Part shown: positions 21,741 through 41,497 of the stretch, in pieces
Layout of the letters: each line of letters opens with the position of its first letter
How positions within the stretch are numbered: the stretch's first letter is position 1
Assembly (NCBI GenBank): GCA_000708835.1
Contig: DF237069.1
Location: 1 to 64,000 of the forward strand
Direction of reading: 5' to 3'
Source of the DNA: Klebsormidium nitens
Taxonomy: Eukaryota > Streptophyta > Klebsormidiophyceae > Klebsormidiales > Klebsormidiaceae
Length of the DNA stretch: 64,000 nucleotides
Position numbers and translations under genes: made by a program
Notes under the pieces: model-generated
The model's input: the letters and a program-made list of their open reading frames with translations, nothing else
The model's database searches: none
Told to the model about the DNA's origin: nothing

Positions 21741-23098
21741 GTCAGGACCACCGGACTGGGTCGAGGCGCCCTTGTACATGGACGGAGCGCTTCGTTGCTT
21801 GAAGATCGATCGACAACGTGAAAGAGATCACTTCGTACATGATTAGCGCTCAATTGGATTGAGCAAGCGCTATCCTCGGATATGAACTCGAGTCGCTCTA
21901 GTTGTACAGTGCCAGAAAAGCTTTGGGTGTGATTGACATGCAGTGCTTCCGTCGTGTGTGTGTAGCTTTGGTGACTTGAGAGGCGCTTCAAGCATTGCTG
22001 GCACGAATAACGGGCAGGTCATTGGTGCCACAGTTTTCAAACGTACGTGTCATTCTCTGACAATCCGCTGATCAGCTGCCATGACCCCAATACATGTTCC
22101 ATGCCCGACCTGTTCCTGCGTATTGTGCGGAAGAATCATGATTGAGGTTCTAGGTGGTGCACCCTCAGTCGTTACCGTAGCTAGTACCTATCCCAAATGT
22201 TCGTGTTCAAGTATAGGCTTCAAGTATACAGATTGGCCATCATACATACTATAACGCTTCTTTGAGAACAGCCGTCAGCGTGCATCGACCATGCATGCTA
22301 TGCTAGAGTTTGCAATTAAGTGGACAAATGCAAAAACACGTACACCAATGGCGCTTCAGCGCGTGAAACTTCTCAGTGCGTCACAATACAAACCGGCTAG
22401 ATAGAGAAAGCCACAACAATATATGATACTGTATATGGTGGAAAACAAGAAAGCCTCAAATCAGCGGAACTTTCACATGCACGCCGGGCGTTGCCAACTT
22501 GCCATTTATTTTGAAGTCATGAGTATCCTACATATCAGCATTTTTTGGGCATCCGTTTCGATTTTTGGTTTTAGCTTAGCTAAATTTTGCTCGCTAGTTG
22601 TAGCAAAGTTGTATTATGCGCGCGCTAATTACGCGAACCCACATTAGATTCTGCAGATTCGAAGTGACGTCACACGTTTGACTTTTCAGTTTGTTGAACT
22701 GCCGAGACTTGAAGTTCCTTGACTTGACAACTTGATTGCACCATTATTGCAATTTGCTGCTGCGCGATGCCTCAGTCTGGACTAGCGCGGAAGAGCTTCC
22801 ATAAATTTCAGACCAGCGGCCGTTGCGCGTGACCTCGCGCATCTCAGGTGTCTCTGCCCTTGGTTTTCGCGGATGTCTGGCACCTGATTGGCTGCCCCAA
22901 CTGATTGTAGAAGTTTGATTGGTTCACTCGCAGAAATGACGTGCTAGACCACAGCCCATGTCGCAGATTCCAATTGTCCCTTTGCTCGTCTTCGCGAGCC
23001 TTGATTCTGAATTAAGTTGAGGTGATCACTTCCTTTCTCTTGTTTCCATTTGCGAAGTCCTGATTTGCACAAGACGAGCGACTGTAGATTCTGGCGCA
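21741..23098. other. Intergenic between P450 and PDI genes
   Basis: No coding region recognised. The right-hand 450 bp look promoter-like: a palindromic CRE at 22664-22673, a TGACGTG core at 22937-22943 and two inverted CCAAT boxes at 22887-22891 and 22918-22922. Confidence 0.5.
22664..22943. promoter_or_regulatory. Candidate bZIP and CCAAT-box sites upstream of PDI
   Basis: GTGACGTCAC (22664-22673) is a palindromic CRE/C-box type bZIP site. TGACGTG (22937-22943) matches the core of plant unfolded-protein-response elements. ATTGG (inverted CCAAT) occurs at 22887 and 22918. Such sites are known in promoters of ER chaperone genes, which fits the PDI gene 156 bp downstream. The proper ERSE spacing of CCAAT to CCACG is absent, so the UPR role is inference. 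Confidence 0.4.
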
Positions 23099-26000
23099 AT
23101 GGCCCTTTCTAGGAGCTGGCTTCTGTGCCTCTTTGGGTTCCTTCTCCTTTCGCAGCAGTGCCTCCAATTGGCATATGCCGAGGAGGCTGCTGGCGATGAC
23201 GATGCGGGCGAGTACGAAGATGATGAGGTGCCACAGGCCGCAGCTGAACCCGCTGCTGTGGAAAACTCCGAGCAGAATGTGCTCGTGTTGACTGAGAGCA
23301 ATTTCGACAAGGTGATGGAACCCCTGAGCCTAAAAAATAGGTCTTTGCTCATTCACTTTGCTTAGTCAAAACATGGATGTATCTATCTCTCTCGTCGAGC
23401 GATATGGATAATCCTGATGCTCCAGCGAGGTCAATTGTCAGCAGCTGCGAAACCCCTGGCAAAAAGGGAAAAAGAGCATCGTGGCAATCCGCCTTTGTTG
23501 AGATGGAAGGCATATACTCAAGCTCAGGGTCTCCCAGAGCAATCCTTCGTTGATGTATGCCCTTGGAAGCGGCTCCCAAGCGCAAGGTTTGTGAGAGCAA
23601 TCCTGTGAAGTGCTCAATGTAGCGGTCTAAGCAAGTTCTGCCGAAGACAATGAGCAATAAGGGGTGCTGTTTTCCATATGGTCCAGTCTTAGGCTAGTCA
23701 TTATTCTTAAGCTGGTCATTGTTCTAAATTGCATCCCCATTCATCTTCAAAAGGGTGGCAAAGGAAGACATGACTGTACATAGGTTAGCTCGCCTTGTAT
23801 TATGGTGGTGAATTTTCTTCGTAAGCTCCTTGATTCTGCTACCTTAAGTTGTATCATGTTTGTTCAGGAGCATATTGCCAATGGGGTTTGCTGAGAATCG
23901 TTGTGGCAGTCTATCTACTTACATCTGCCTCAGATGAGAATCTTCTTCCATGGAGATCCTTTGGATTGTTCCGCAACTTAATGCTGTGCTTTTAAGACTT
24001 GTCCACATTCACCACGTTGTTCTTTCCCGCATATTTACTTTAGTATTACCTACTCTTAAGGAGATTGCCGACAGATTACTAATACAGTGTGTCCCACAAT
24101 TGAGAGCTTGGCTGGCACTTTTGTGACAGTTCCGGCCAATTACACCAGAGTGCGCTCCCTTGGGTTTCAAGCCTTCAGATCCTCTTCAAGCCCCTGATAT
24201 TTCTTTCGCAGACTGTCCAAGGCCACAAGTATGTGCTGGCAGAATTCTACGCCCCCTGGTGCGGGCACTGCAAGAAGTTGACGCCGGAGTACGCTGAGGC
24301 TGCCACCATTTTGAAGGGGTATGAGGAGGACGTTGTCCTGGCCAAGATTGATGCCACCGAGGAGAAGAGCCTTGCGGAAAAGTATGGCGTCAGCGGTTTC
24401 CCTACCATCTTCTGGTTTGTGGATGGGGAGAAGACTGATTACAAGGGTGGGAGGACTAGGTAAGTAGGTGGCACCTCCAAAGCCATCTTTGCGTACGTCG
24501 GGCTGCAAGATATCTTCTCTGGTTGATCCTCCCCTGTTAGGGTTGAGTACTATGTATGCGGAGTGCATTCCAGATTCATGGCAGCCTGTTTGGGTTGCAA
24601 AGCATGGAGTGTGGGCTGTCAACTGATCGCCTGAAGGCGTGCTGCAGAGCAAGCGCTGGCATTCACGGTTTGAAAGTCGGCGAAGCAAATTGAAGACTTC
24701 AAAGGTTTGGCTATTGTTGTTGCCAAAGCATCAGATTCAGATGAGGGTTGTGCTGTTGCAGTGGGGAGATTGTGTCCTGGATCAAGAAGAAGACCGGCCC
24801 CCCGGCAACCACCCTGACCTCCAAGAAGGAGCTGATTGACATCCTTGAGGTGGAGACCGCTGTGGTTGTTGGCTACTTTGACAAGCTTGAGGTAAGTCCA
24901 CTTCCTAGACTTGAACGTATCCGCAACATTCACAAGCCGAGCAGAGTCTCTTGTGACCTTCTAAAAAGACAGCGTGCTCAAAGGAAATGAAAGGATAGAG
25001 GGGCTTTTTGGTCACTTACTCGAACTTTTTGAGCAGAACTGTGCATGGTACCCACTAGGCACACTGGGTAGCTTGCTGTTCGTTGAAGTGAGCAAGCTTA
25101 TGTAACAAAGTGCGAAAGTTCCGCAATCAGCGGTCCTCCTCTAGCATGCTGTGCTGTTGGCGGATCTGCTACAGGGACTTTTTAGCTTGACACTTACAGC
25201 CATTTTTTGTTTCTGCCAGGGCGCTGAGTGGGAGGCCTTCCAGGCTGCAGCCAGGTCCATCGACGATGTTGCCTTTGTCCAGACTACTGAGAAGGTGGTT
25301 GCGGACGAGGCAGCCATTAAGGGCTCTGCGCCTGCCGTTGTCCTGCTCAAGGACGAGGAGGAAAAGCTCTTGCAGTTTGGTGAGGGCTTCAACAGCTTCT
25401 GACGGTCAGCGCATCTTCAGGCCATCGATTGATATCTTCCCTTCTCCGCCAATAAGGAGATAACTGAGCAAAGTCCGTTGCTTGGATTGCAGACTGATCT
25501 GGAATGCTACTGGCTGAGGAACTCAGGTTCGATGTTATACCGGCGCCTGCCAGAATTGCATCAAATTGACAGTTTCAGGCACGGATGTTCCAAGGTGGCA
25601 AAGTTCAGGTACAGATGTTCCAAGGTGGCAAAGTTCTGATGTGTTTGCTGTGGAGTGGAGAGGGCTGAAAGGCTCAAAGGCAGCACAGCTCCTGACTCGA
25701 GCTGCAAAGATCGATTTTGCGTTCTAAAGGGACCTGTACAGACCGGTATTCTGACGGCAAAAGTTGGACCTTTGCAGATGGCAAGTTCAAGGATGCGGAT
25801 CTCAAGGACTTCGTTTCCAAGAACAAGCTCCCCTTGATCGTGGCCTTCTCTCAGGCGACCGGGCCTGCTATCTTCCAGAGCCCTGTCAAGAAGATGGTGT
25901 GTAACAGACGCTTGATTCTTTCGATTGAACCAGTGAATCTATTGCTTGAAGCTGCTTCAATCAAAGGAGCAAGATGGCGGCAGTCCCAGTGGTTTGTGAA

Positions 26001-28131
26001 TCGGCAGTTTCCGCTGCTCCTTCTACTGTTAGGCATTCTTTAGCTGACGCGGCGATAACATTTCCTGAGGCACTGCCCACCTCAGCTTGAACGGTTGTAT
26101 GCATGCCTCACGGGCACAAGAGACTGAGCAACGCTTTCCTCCTGCTGGACAGGCCTTCATTTTCGCCGAGGGAGCCGGCGAAAAGTCGATGAAGGACGCT
26201 CAGGCGGTGGCAAAGGATTTCAAGGGACAGGTAAGTCGCCATGTGTGCTTGTTCCACGTTCCAAGACTACATCTTATCAGCAGTGGCAGCTTTCTGGTTT
26301 GTCGCTGCTATACTAGCTAGAATACCTATTAATAGCACCTTCTTGCGGTTTAGATACTGTCAAAAATGGCCTTTTCGTCCCGTTCGACGAGGTCCTTCGG
26401 GCCGGGTGGATGACTCAACGTTCTTTCTTTGGATGCTCGCAGGTTACCTTCGTTTCTGTGGACGTCAACAGCCAGGAGACCGGCCAGCTCGTTGAGTATT
26501 TCGGTGCCAAGGGCCAGACGTACCCTTTCGTAAGTAATCTAGTCCCTTCTGGTGCCCTTCGTGTGGACCTGACACCTTGAGACAGACGTGAAGCTGGTTC
26601 GTCGGCAATTTTAACCCGTGGAAGTTTGGTGCCGCTTGAGTTGAAGTTAACAAGTTGCTTGCAAGACCTTCGTTTGGGTACCGTGTTCCTCCCTTCAGAG
26701 ATCCGGCTTTTGCTGAACTCATCTTCATCCTGCACAACCTCCGTTTGCAGGTGGTCGGTTACGATTCTGTTGCAACGAAGAAGTATCAGCTGGAGGATAA
26801 GTTTAGCAAGGCGGCGCTGAAGGTACGTTTTGCGCCTGATTTGACTATGCTCGGCCGTCAGATGGACTGTGGACTGTTTGTATGCCTCCGCTACTTTTGT
26901 AACTCATTATAAGGTAAGCAATTAAAAGCATGTTCATCTATCAGCTCGACATTTCCGCCTGGTACGAGTTGGTCTGAAGCACAGGGTGAGAAGTTTTGCT
27001 TGATGTCAAGAGTCGTTCTTTGCCCCAAGTGTTGACGATTTGCCAACTGTGCGGTTGCAGACATTTGCGACAGGGTTTGTCAAGGACACTCTGAAGCCTT
27101 TCTACAAGTCCGATCCGATTCCGGACAAGGTGGGTCATCCTTGAAACATCCAGCCTACGTCTTTGTGCCGATCAGTTCCTCGGTTTGCCTGTCTGTTCAA
27201 CAAGGGTAACACTTTGCTGCAAGCTCGATTGCACGTTCCGATGGCTTTGCTTTGCGTCTGTGTCAAGATACTCATTTACAGTGTGTCAGCTGATTGCATC
27301 GGAACCTCTGCTTACGAGGTTGGACAGTATTTGCCGAGCAGTAGGAGGCATGCAATCAATGCTAGTAGGTGCCATACTCCCTCTGACGCCGTTTCTCCTC
27401 CTGTGCTCGGGCTCGTTCCGTTTCGAATCAAGCATCATCGGAACAATTTCGTTGCTGTCTTCTAGGAGAGCGAGGACGGCGTCACTGTGGTCGTCGGGAA
27501 CAATTTCGAGTCCGTGGTTTTGGACGAAACCAAGGACGTCCTGCTGGAGGTGTATGCGCCGTGGTGCGGACACTGCAAGGCGCTGGCCCCCACCTGGGAG
27601 AAGCTGGGCAAGCGCTTCCGCAGCGTGGACAGCGTCGTCGTCGCAAAGATGGACGGCACCACCAACGAGCACGAGAAGGTCAACGTGCGCGGGTTCCCCA
27701 CGCTGCTCTTCTATCCCGCGGGGTCGAAGGGGAGTCCGGTGAGTGCGGCGTCGCTTAGCAAGTCTATGCTGGTCTTCTGAGGCCCTGGTCGAGTTTGGAT
27801 CTTTCCACTTTTGCACGAGAGTGTCCTTCTTGTCGTACGTTCTGGGCATGAAGATTGAGTTTTCAAGGGTCTTTCTGAGTTTCTAATAGTTCTCCCAAGG
27901 TACGAGTTGACAAGGTTTATCCAACCGGTGAGAAGGAATCAACTTTTGAGGATCGGACGTCTCCCTTTGCAGTTGAACGTCGAGGTTAAGGACAGGACGG
28001 TGAAGGCGTTCACAGATTACATCAAGGAGAACGCCAAGATTCCGTTCGAGTTGAAAAAGAAGGAGAAGAAAAAGGAGGAGGGAATCGAAGAGCCAACAGC
28101 AACGGAAAACGTCAAGAAGGATGAGCTTTAG
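23099..28131 (+). CDS. PDI: Protein disulfide isomerase, a-b-b'-a' type, KDEL-ended
   Basis: Eleven exons: 23099-23311, 24212-24459, 24762-24891, 25220-25379, 25742-25896, 26153-26230, 26443-26529, 26751-26822, 27061-27129, 27466-27738 and 27973-28131; all phases agree, giving about 547 residues. A signal peptide (hydrophobic LLCLFGFLLLS, then AYA-EE) precedes an acidic Asp/Glu-rich stretch like that of plant PDIL1-3/1-4. Active sites are CGHC at residues 88-91 in the first thioredoxin domain (FYAPWCGHCK) and 438-441 in the second (VYAPWCGHCK), each with a cis-proline motif (SGFPTIF, RGFPTLLF). The b and b' domains between lack CxxC. The end is lysine/glutamate-rich and closes with KKDEL, an ER-retention signal. 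The enzyme forms and rearranges disulfides of secretory proteins in the ER lumen. Exons 6-9 are short (69-87 bp). Confidence 0.94.
25574..25633. repeat. Tandem duplication, 30 bp, two copies, in PDI intron 4
   Basis: Copies 25574-25603 and 25604-25633 are TTCAGG(C/T)AC(G/A)GATGTTCC... with only two differences. Confidence 0.9.
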
Positions 28132-29378
28132 ATAGGTTTGAGGAGAATATTTCAGATGCTGGTGGTCAGGCCCCGTACGAAGCATTTGGAGAATTTTTAG
28201 AAGTAACGAAGCTTAGTTTTGAGTCGCAATCCATGGGCAGGGCCGATGTACGTTATTAGTAAAGTCTGTTCCTCGTTGGGAACATGGAGATTCTCATAGT
28301 GGTTCCCTCATTGCTTTCAAAGGTTACATTGCGGATGTTCTTGAGCAATCGGTAGCAAGTGAAGCGCCAGGCCACAAGGCCAGTCTGATCATGGTGCTAA
28401 AGTTTGGCTTGAGGTTGTATGGTCAAAAAGTCGACATGGCTCTGACGCACCGGGTTGCTTCGGATGAATTATCACGTGGGTATTCACAGGCTTTTCAGCT
28501 GCGAGGAGTAGGATTGTACGTATTCTGATGGATGTGTCATGCCAGTCAACCGAACTTCGTTTTCTGCGATTGGGCATTCGACTCAAACCTCATTGTATGC
28601 CACAAATAATTCTTAAAGCCATTAAGGCCGCATGGCGCATTGGTAGAGCGTTTGTAGTGACTGCAACCGACGGTCATCTTGTGGCACCTCGGACTTCAGT
28701 TCCGGTTGGCAGCGCTAGCCGTGCGCTTTTCCTCAAAATTGTCCATGTTTCAGCACCTGCTGCTAGCAGAGCGGGTAGGTAGGTACCTGCTGCAACTTCC
28801 AAGCTATGACTAGTCCTATCCTAGAGAGGTGCTCAACTTCAAGCCTCATGCAGGAGTCATAATCCTGGCAAATGACAAACCAATAGAAACTCGCATTGAC
28901 ACGTGTCCGTACATTCTCCGATCCCGAGCCAGATTCTACTCGGACATTTCCCGCAATTTCTAATTAAATGCAACAATAAGTGCCAAGGTTCTCGGGAGGT
29001 TTCAAGGCTTGACGGAAGCATGCCCGATTGACACCACAAGAGTAGGTGACGAGGGCGTCATCATGACAAGCTGAGACGCGTGACCCCGTCATGCGAGGGC
29101 GAAGACGACGCAGGGCAAGCACACAAGGGTGACGAAACGAGAACTCAAGCTACTGCGTACTAGAGCTTGAAGTTGAAGTTGCAAGGGGGGGCGAACTCCA
29201 GCCGCCGTCATTGCATGATCCTAGCTGAACACCAGCATGGAGACGCGCTTTCCACCTGCCTTGTAGCCCCGATCTGGACGCCAATTTTGGCGAGAAGGAA
29301 AGAGCATCGCCACCAGCATTTGGGGTTTTATGTCCTGCACTGTCTCCTTTATGCATCTAGGTTTTGAGGAGCTCTGCT
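28132..29378. other. Intergenic between PDI and YAK1 genes
   Basis: No coding exon recognised on either strand. It contains a tRNA-like promoter segment at about 28627-28700 and otherwise nothing I can name. The YAK1 promoter presumably lies at the right. Confidence 0.5.
28627..28700 (+). mobile_element. Possible decayed tRNA-derived SINE head
   Basis: TGGCGCATTGGTAGAGCG at about 28634-28651 is a good match to a tRNA A-box/D-arm. It is followed at the expected distance by GGTCA, but the expected B-box (GGTTCGANTCC) is not intact and no seven-base anticodon loop folds. The order of elements resembles tRNA-related heads of plant SINEs. Chance similarity is possible. Confidence 0.25.
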
Positions 29379-37973
<8,595 letters not shown>

Positions 37974-40900
37974 AAACATTTTCGATAAAGGAGACAAAAG
38001 ACCCGCGGCTTCTGCGCAAAACTTAACCTGTTGATAGTGCACAAAAGTTCATCATGTCGTCAATCCATCGCGGTTTACTATGATTCTTGATCCGTCGGAA
38101 AACAACAACAGCCTCTCAACCTCCTACATTGGTTGTGCAGAGCGTTTGCTGTTGCGGGGTTCTTTTGACACTTCGTAGCTTTGATTGCTGATACTCAGGA
38201 GGGCAGTTACGGCTCTGTCTTTTCCGGCATTCTCAGGCGATTAATCCTCTTCCGCTACCTTCCAGGTGTGCCAGATGGTGCGGCATACGGCTCCATCAAC
38301 CGACTTCCTGAGAAGCGGGTTGGCTGAAGTTCCGGGGACCGTTAGAACTTCTTGCGGCTCGATGCGCAGCCAGTGATCAAGGAATGAAGGGGCAATGCAG
38401 CCGAGTCAAATTCGGAGAGCAAGCCGCGGGAGTTGGAAGTGGAGGAGCAAGTAGATGCAGTAGATTTGCCGCTTTGCGCCATTAGCGCCCACGCCTCCCA
38501 TCGCTACGCCCTCGACGCTACTCGACTTAGGCCCCTTTCGAATCCTCTTCTTGAAGGGTCCCCAGTTCAGTAGCCGTGCATGAGCCTGGCCGATATAGAG
38601 TGGCGCAAGGTAGTCTTGGAAAGAGAGGAGACGATGGGCTAACAAGAGAGGGGCATGTCAAAACCACGGAGCCAAACAGGATTCTCGTTGCTGGTGCTAA
38701 TGCCCACTGCTTTTTTGATGAGAGACCGAAAGGAGAGGTGGGATTGCACGACTTGCTGCGGCCAGCTGCGGTTCGTTGTAAAAGGTTCTGTCTTGGCAGT
38801 GGGGAGAGGTGCGGCAGAGAGTGGTCTGACTGCGGGACAGCGGCAAGGTTCCGGGTTGCCTCGTCTGCTGTATGGGTTCAAAGCAAAGACCCCTTTGAAA
38901 TGCAAGGCGGACCCCTTTGGTGGGTTGAGGACGGCAAGCGCTAATGAGAAGAGGACCTCGTGTGAGGAAGGGAGGTACTGACCATCTTGTTGAGGACGGC
39001 GGAATAGCAGGAGCAGTTGGTGAACGATGTTGCAGGAAGTGCTTCATCTACACGCACCGAGAGGTAAGGAGTGTGCCCCTGTTTTCCAAGAGAGGAAAGT
39101 GTTTGTTTCTAAAGACGCGGTGAAGGGCTTCAGGAAGGTGTCATTCATCCGCGTTCATACTAATGTTGTCCACATTTTGCCGCAATACGTTACTTGCCAC
39201 TTCGACCTGGTACGCCTTGCAATCAAGGGGTTTCTGTACATAGGACTGTGTTTCGTCACCCATTAACCGGGATGGAGGCGTTTTGTTGCTTGGCAGCTGT
39301 TGCGCTACCATATTATTGATTCTTCGTCGCCCAATTTGCTGGAGATGCTGACATTATGATCTGTCATCTTGTCAAGGGCCCCAGATTGCAAGAGGAGAGC
39401 AACAGTAAATGCTGGATTGACGCTTACTTTTCTGCCGCCCAGCAGGTGCTCTTTCGTGATTGTGGCGCCACAAGCATCATTGAGAGAAAAGAGAGAAAGA
39501 GCGGAGCCTGCTTGTAGCATCAAAAGGTGGACTATACACATGCTGTAAGAGATTCACAATGTCAGTTTGTCAAATTACTATCTTCTCTGGAGATAGAAGT
39601 GCCAGAATCCCAATTGTCAACCTCGGGCCATGCACCCATTGGTGGACATTGGATGCATCATGGTGTTATGTGAGTGAATGACAAGTTCCTCAAACCTGCA
39701 GTTTCATCGATTGCGGACGTTGTCTATTAAGTGAGGATTGCAAGTGGGCCCTCCCACCTTTGTTCAATTGCATGGGCAAGCCCCAAGACCTCCCGGAAAT
39801 GGTCCAAGCAGCACATTTGAATGATAGGCCTCAAAATTAATCGATCATGCAGTAATGGTCCTGCTTTTTCGCGCCGTCAAATGGAACTTTTCTAGAGCAG
39901 GATTTCAAAATTCAAAATGTTCTCGGACAGTAGAATTTATCATAGATTTATTGGTCAAAGCCTGCTGTACCATCCCGTGGAGAAGGCGCTGGCTTTCAAA
40001 TTCACATGTGCGGACAACAGTTGAGCCCCAATCATGTCGCACGACTGACGGTCTGACATTTGACATCCACGTGGACGTTGCACGGGCAATCTACGGCGGG
40101 CAAGGCAGCGGGGGACCTTCCATCCAGGATCGAGTTCGATCAAAATTCAGTTGCATGGCCAGCCTGCCCACGTGAAGTGACCCACTGCTAGGTACCGCAT
40201 AGTGCACATGCTTGATGGCTGATCTGTGCAATGCCATTGATGTGCACTATGCAGGCAACTTTGCTGAGCACGCCGTCAGCTGGCTAGCATGGCCTGGAGG
40301 AGTCGAGGACAGTATCAAGAGCTCATGAACGACTCTCAGGAAAAAGTGCTCAAGGTAGAACTTCGAAGTTCACCAAATGACCCCAAAAGTGGGAGCAGCA
40401 GTCAGTACCGTCTGTGTCATCTCGCTAGGTGGCAGCATTTGCTGAGTTTGCTTTGAATGGTTCATGCTTGCATGTGCTGAGCTGAGGAAGGATTTCAGTA
40501 GATGTATCATGTTGCAGGCATTCCAGGGCTGAGGAAAGGTTACAGGATCAAGGAGGATCGGGTTTCCTCATTCATGCAAATGGGGAAGCTGTGAAGAGTG
40601 GAAGTTTTCTAGGCCTGTCGCATCGTTGTGGTGGAGTTAGACTGGTGTAAACTCATGGTAAGTACTGCTAATTGTCAGTTATGAGACTTTGGTTTGCTTA
40701 CTGGAAGAGTGGTACTGAAGAATCCACTTACACTGTTTTGATCGGAGTCAATGTTGCGCAACTCTGCAAGCGCAGTGTAAGGGCAATGGACCTCAGAGCT
40801 TGTGAAAATGAATGATGATTGTAGATCAGGGGTCCTCACCAGGTTACTGACTGGAGAATGGTCCTCCGTCACATGATATCCGAAGCGGAAGCACTGCTGT

Positions 40901-41497
40901 ATGCAATTGCATAGAGAGCACTCCTCACCCTTGATCACCTAGCTCGTCAAATGGTCGTCGCAATTGGTCATGTCCGATGATACTTCCTGGTGTAAAGTTC
41001 AGCAAGGGTTTTTCAATCCTTACTGGAATTGATGTAGAACTAGAACCTTTAAGTTAGCTGCTGATTCACTGATTGAACCATAAGTAGAATGCACTGTCAT
41101 CAGATTGTATCATGATCCAGATTTCAGCACTAGTGTGCATTGATTCCAGAAGTTATGGAAAGCTATACTTTTGGAACGCTACTCACCTAGACAGAATGTT
41201 CAAGGTGTCGATGGAAACGTGAGGGTTAGAATCTCTAGCAGATTGGTGGTGGTCTACATTTCAAAGCTCCTTTCGATAAATATTAGGATGGAGCTTTCTG
41301 GGAGTTTTCACCGGTCAATCTGATTTTCTCCCTGATGCTGTGGTCTGCTTCCTTTTAAACTGCGTGCCTCAGCCAGTAGTCAGTTTGCTGCAGCTTCCCC
41401 CCTTCGGTACTGACCTTCTATCAGTTAGTAACATCAGTAGTTTAGCTCCCCTTCATATCAGACGTGCCTGTTGTTCGTACTTCTGCAGGGCCTGATA
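37974..41497. other. 3.5-kb intergenic region without recognised genes
   Basis: Open frames here are short, lack GC-rich codon use and show no motif I recognise. It includes the hairpin at 40197-40252. Some isolated splice-like signals occur, for example an AG/exon/GTAAGG pattern at about 39033-39064, but nothing joins into a gene. The right end should hold the promoter of the giant surface-protein gene. Confidence 0.45.
40197..40252. repeat. 56-base hairpin with 13-bp perfect outer arms
   Basis: 40197-40209 (GCATAGTGCACAT) and 40240-40252 are exact reverse complements. Inside the loop ATGGC (about 40214-40218) can pair with GCCAT (about 40233-40237), extending the stem to 18 bp with one asymmetric internal bulge. 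Confidence 0.75.

Noticed and set aside
22860-22943. Canonical ERSE element
   Set aside because: CCAAT and CACG cores occur but not in the required orientation and 9-10 base spacing.
39031-39064. Mini-exon pattern (GCAG/...GAG/GTAAGG) on the plus strand
   Set aside because: No partner exons or recognisable peptide nearby; such patterns occur by chance.
39305-39541. 78-residue minus-strand open frame
   Set aside because: Reads smoothly but has no recognised motif, no GC-rich codon use and no joined exons.
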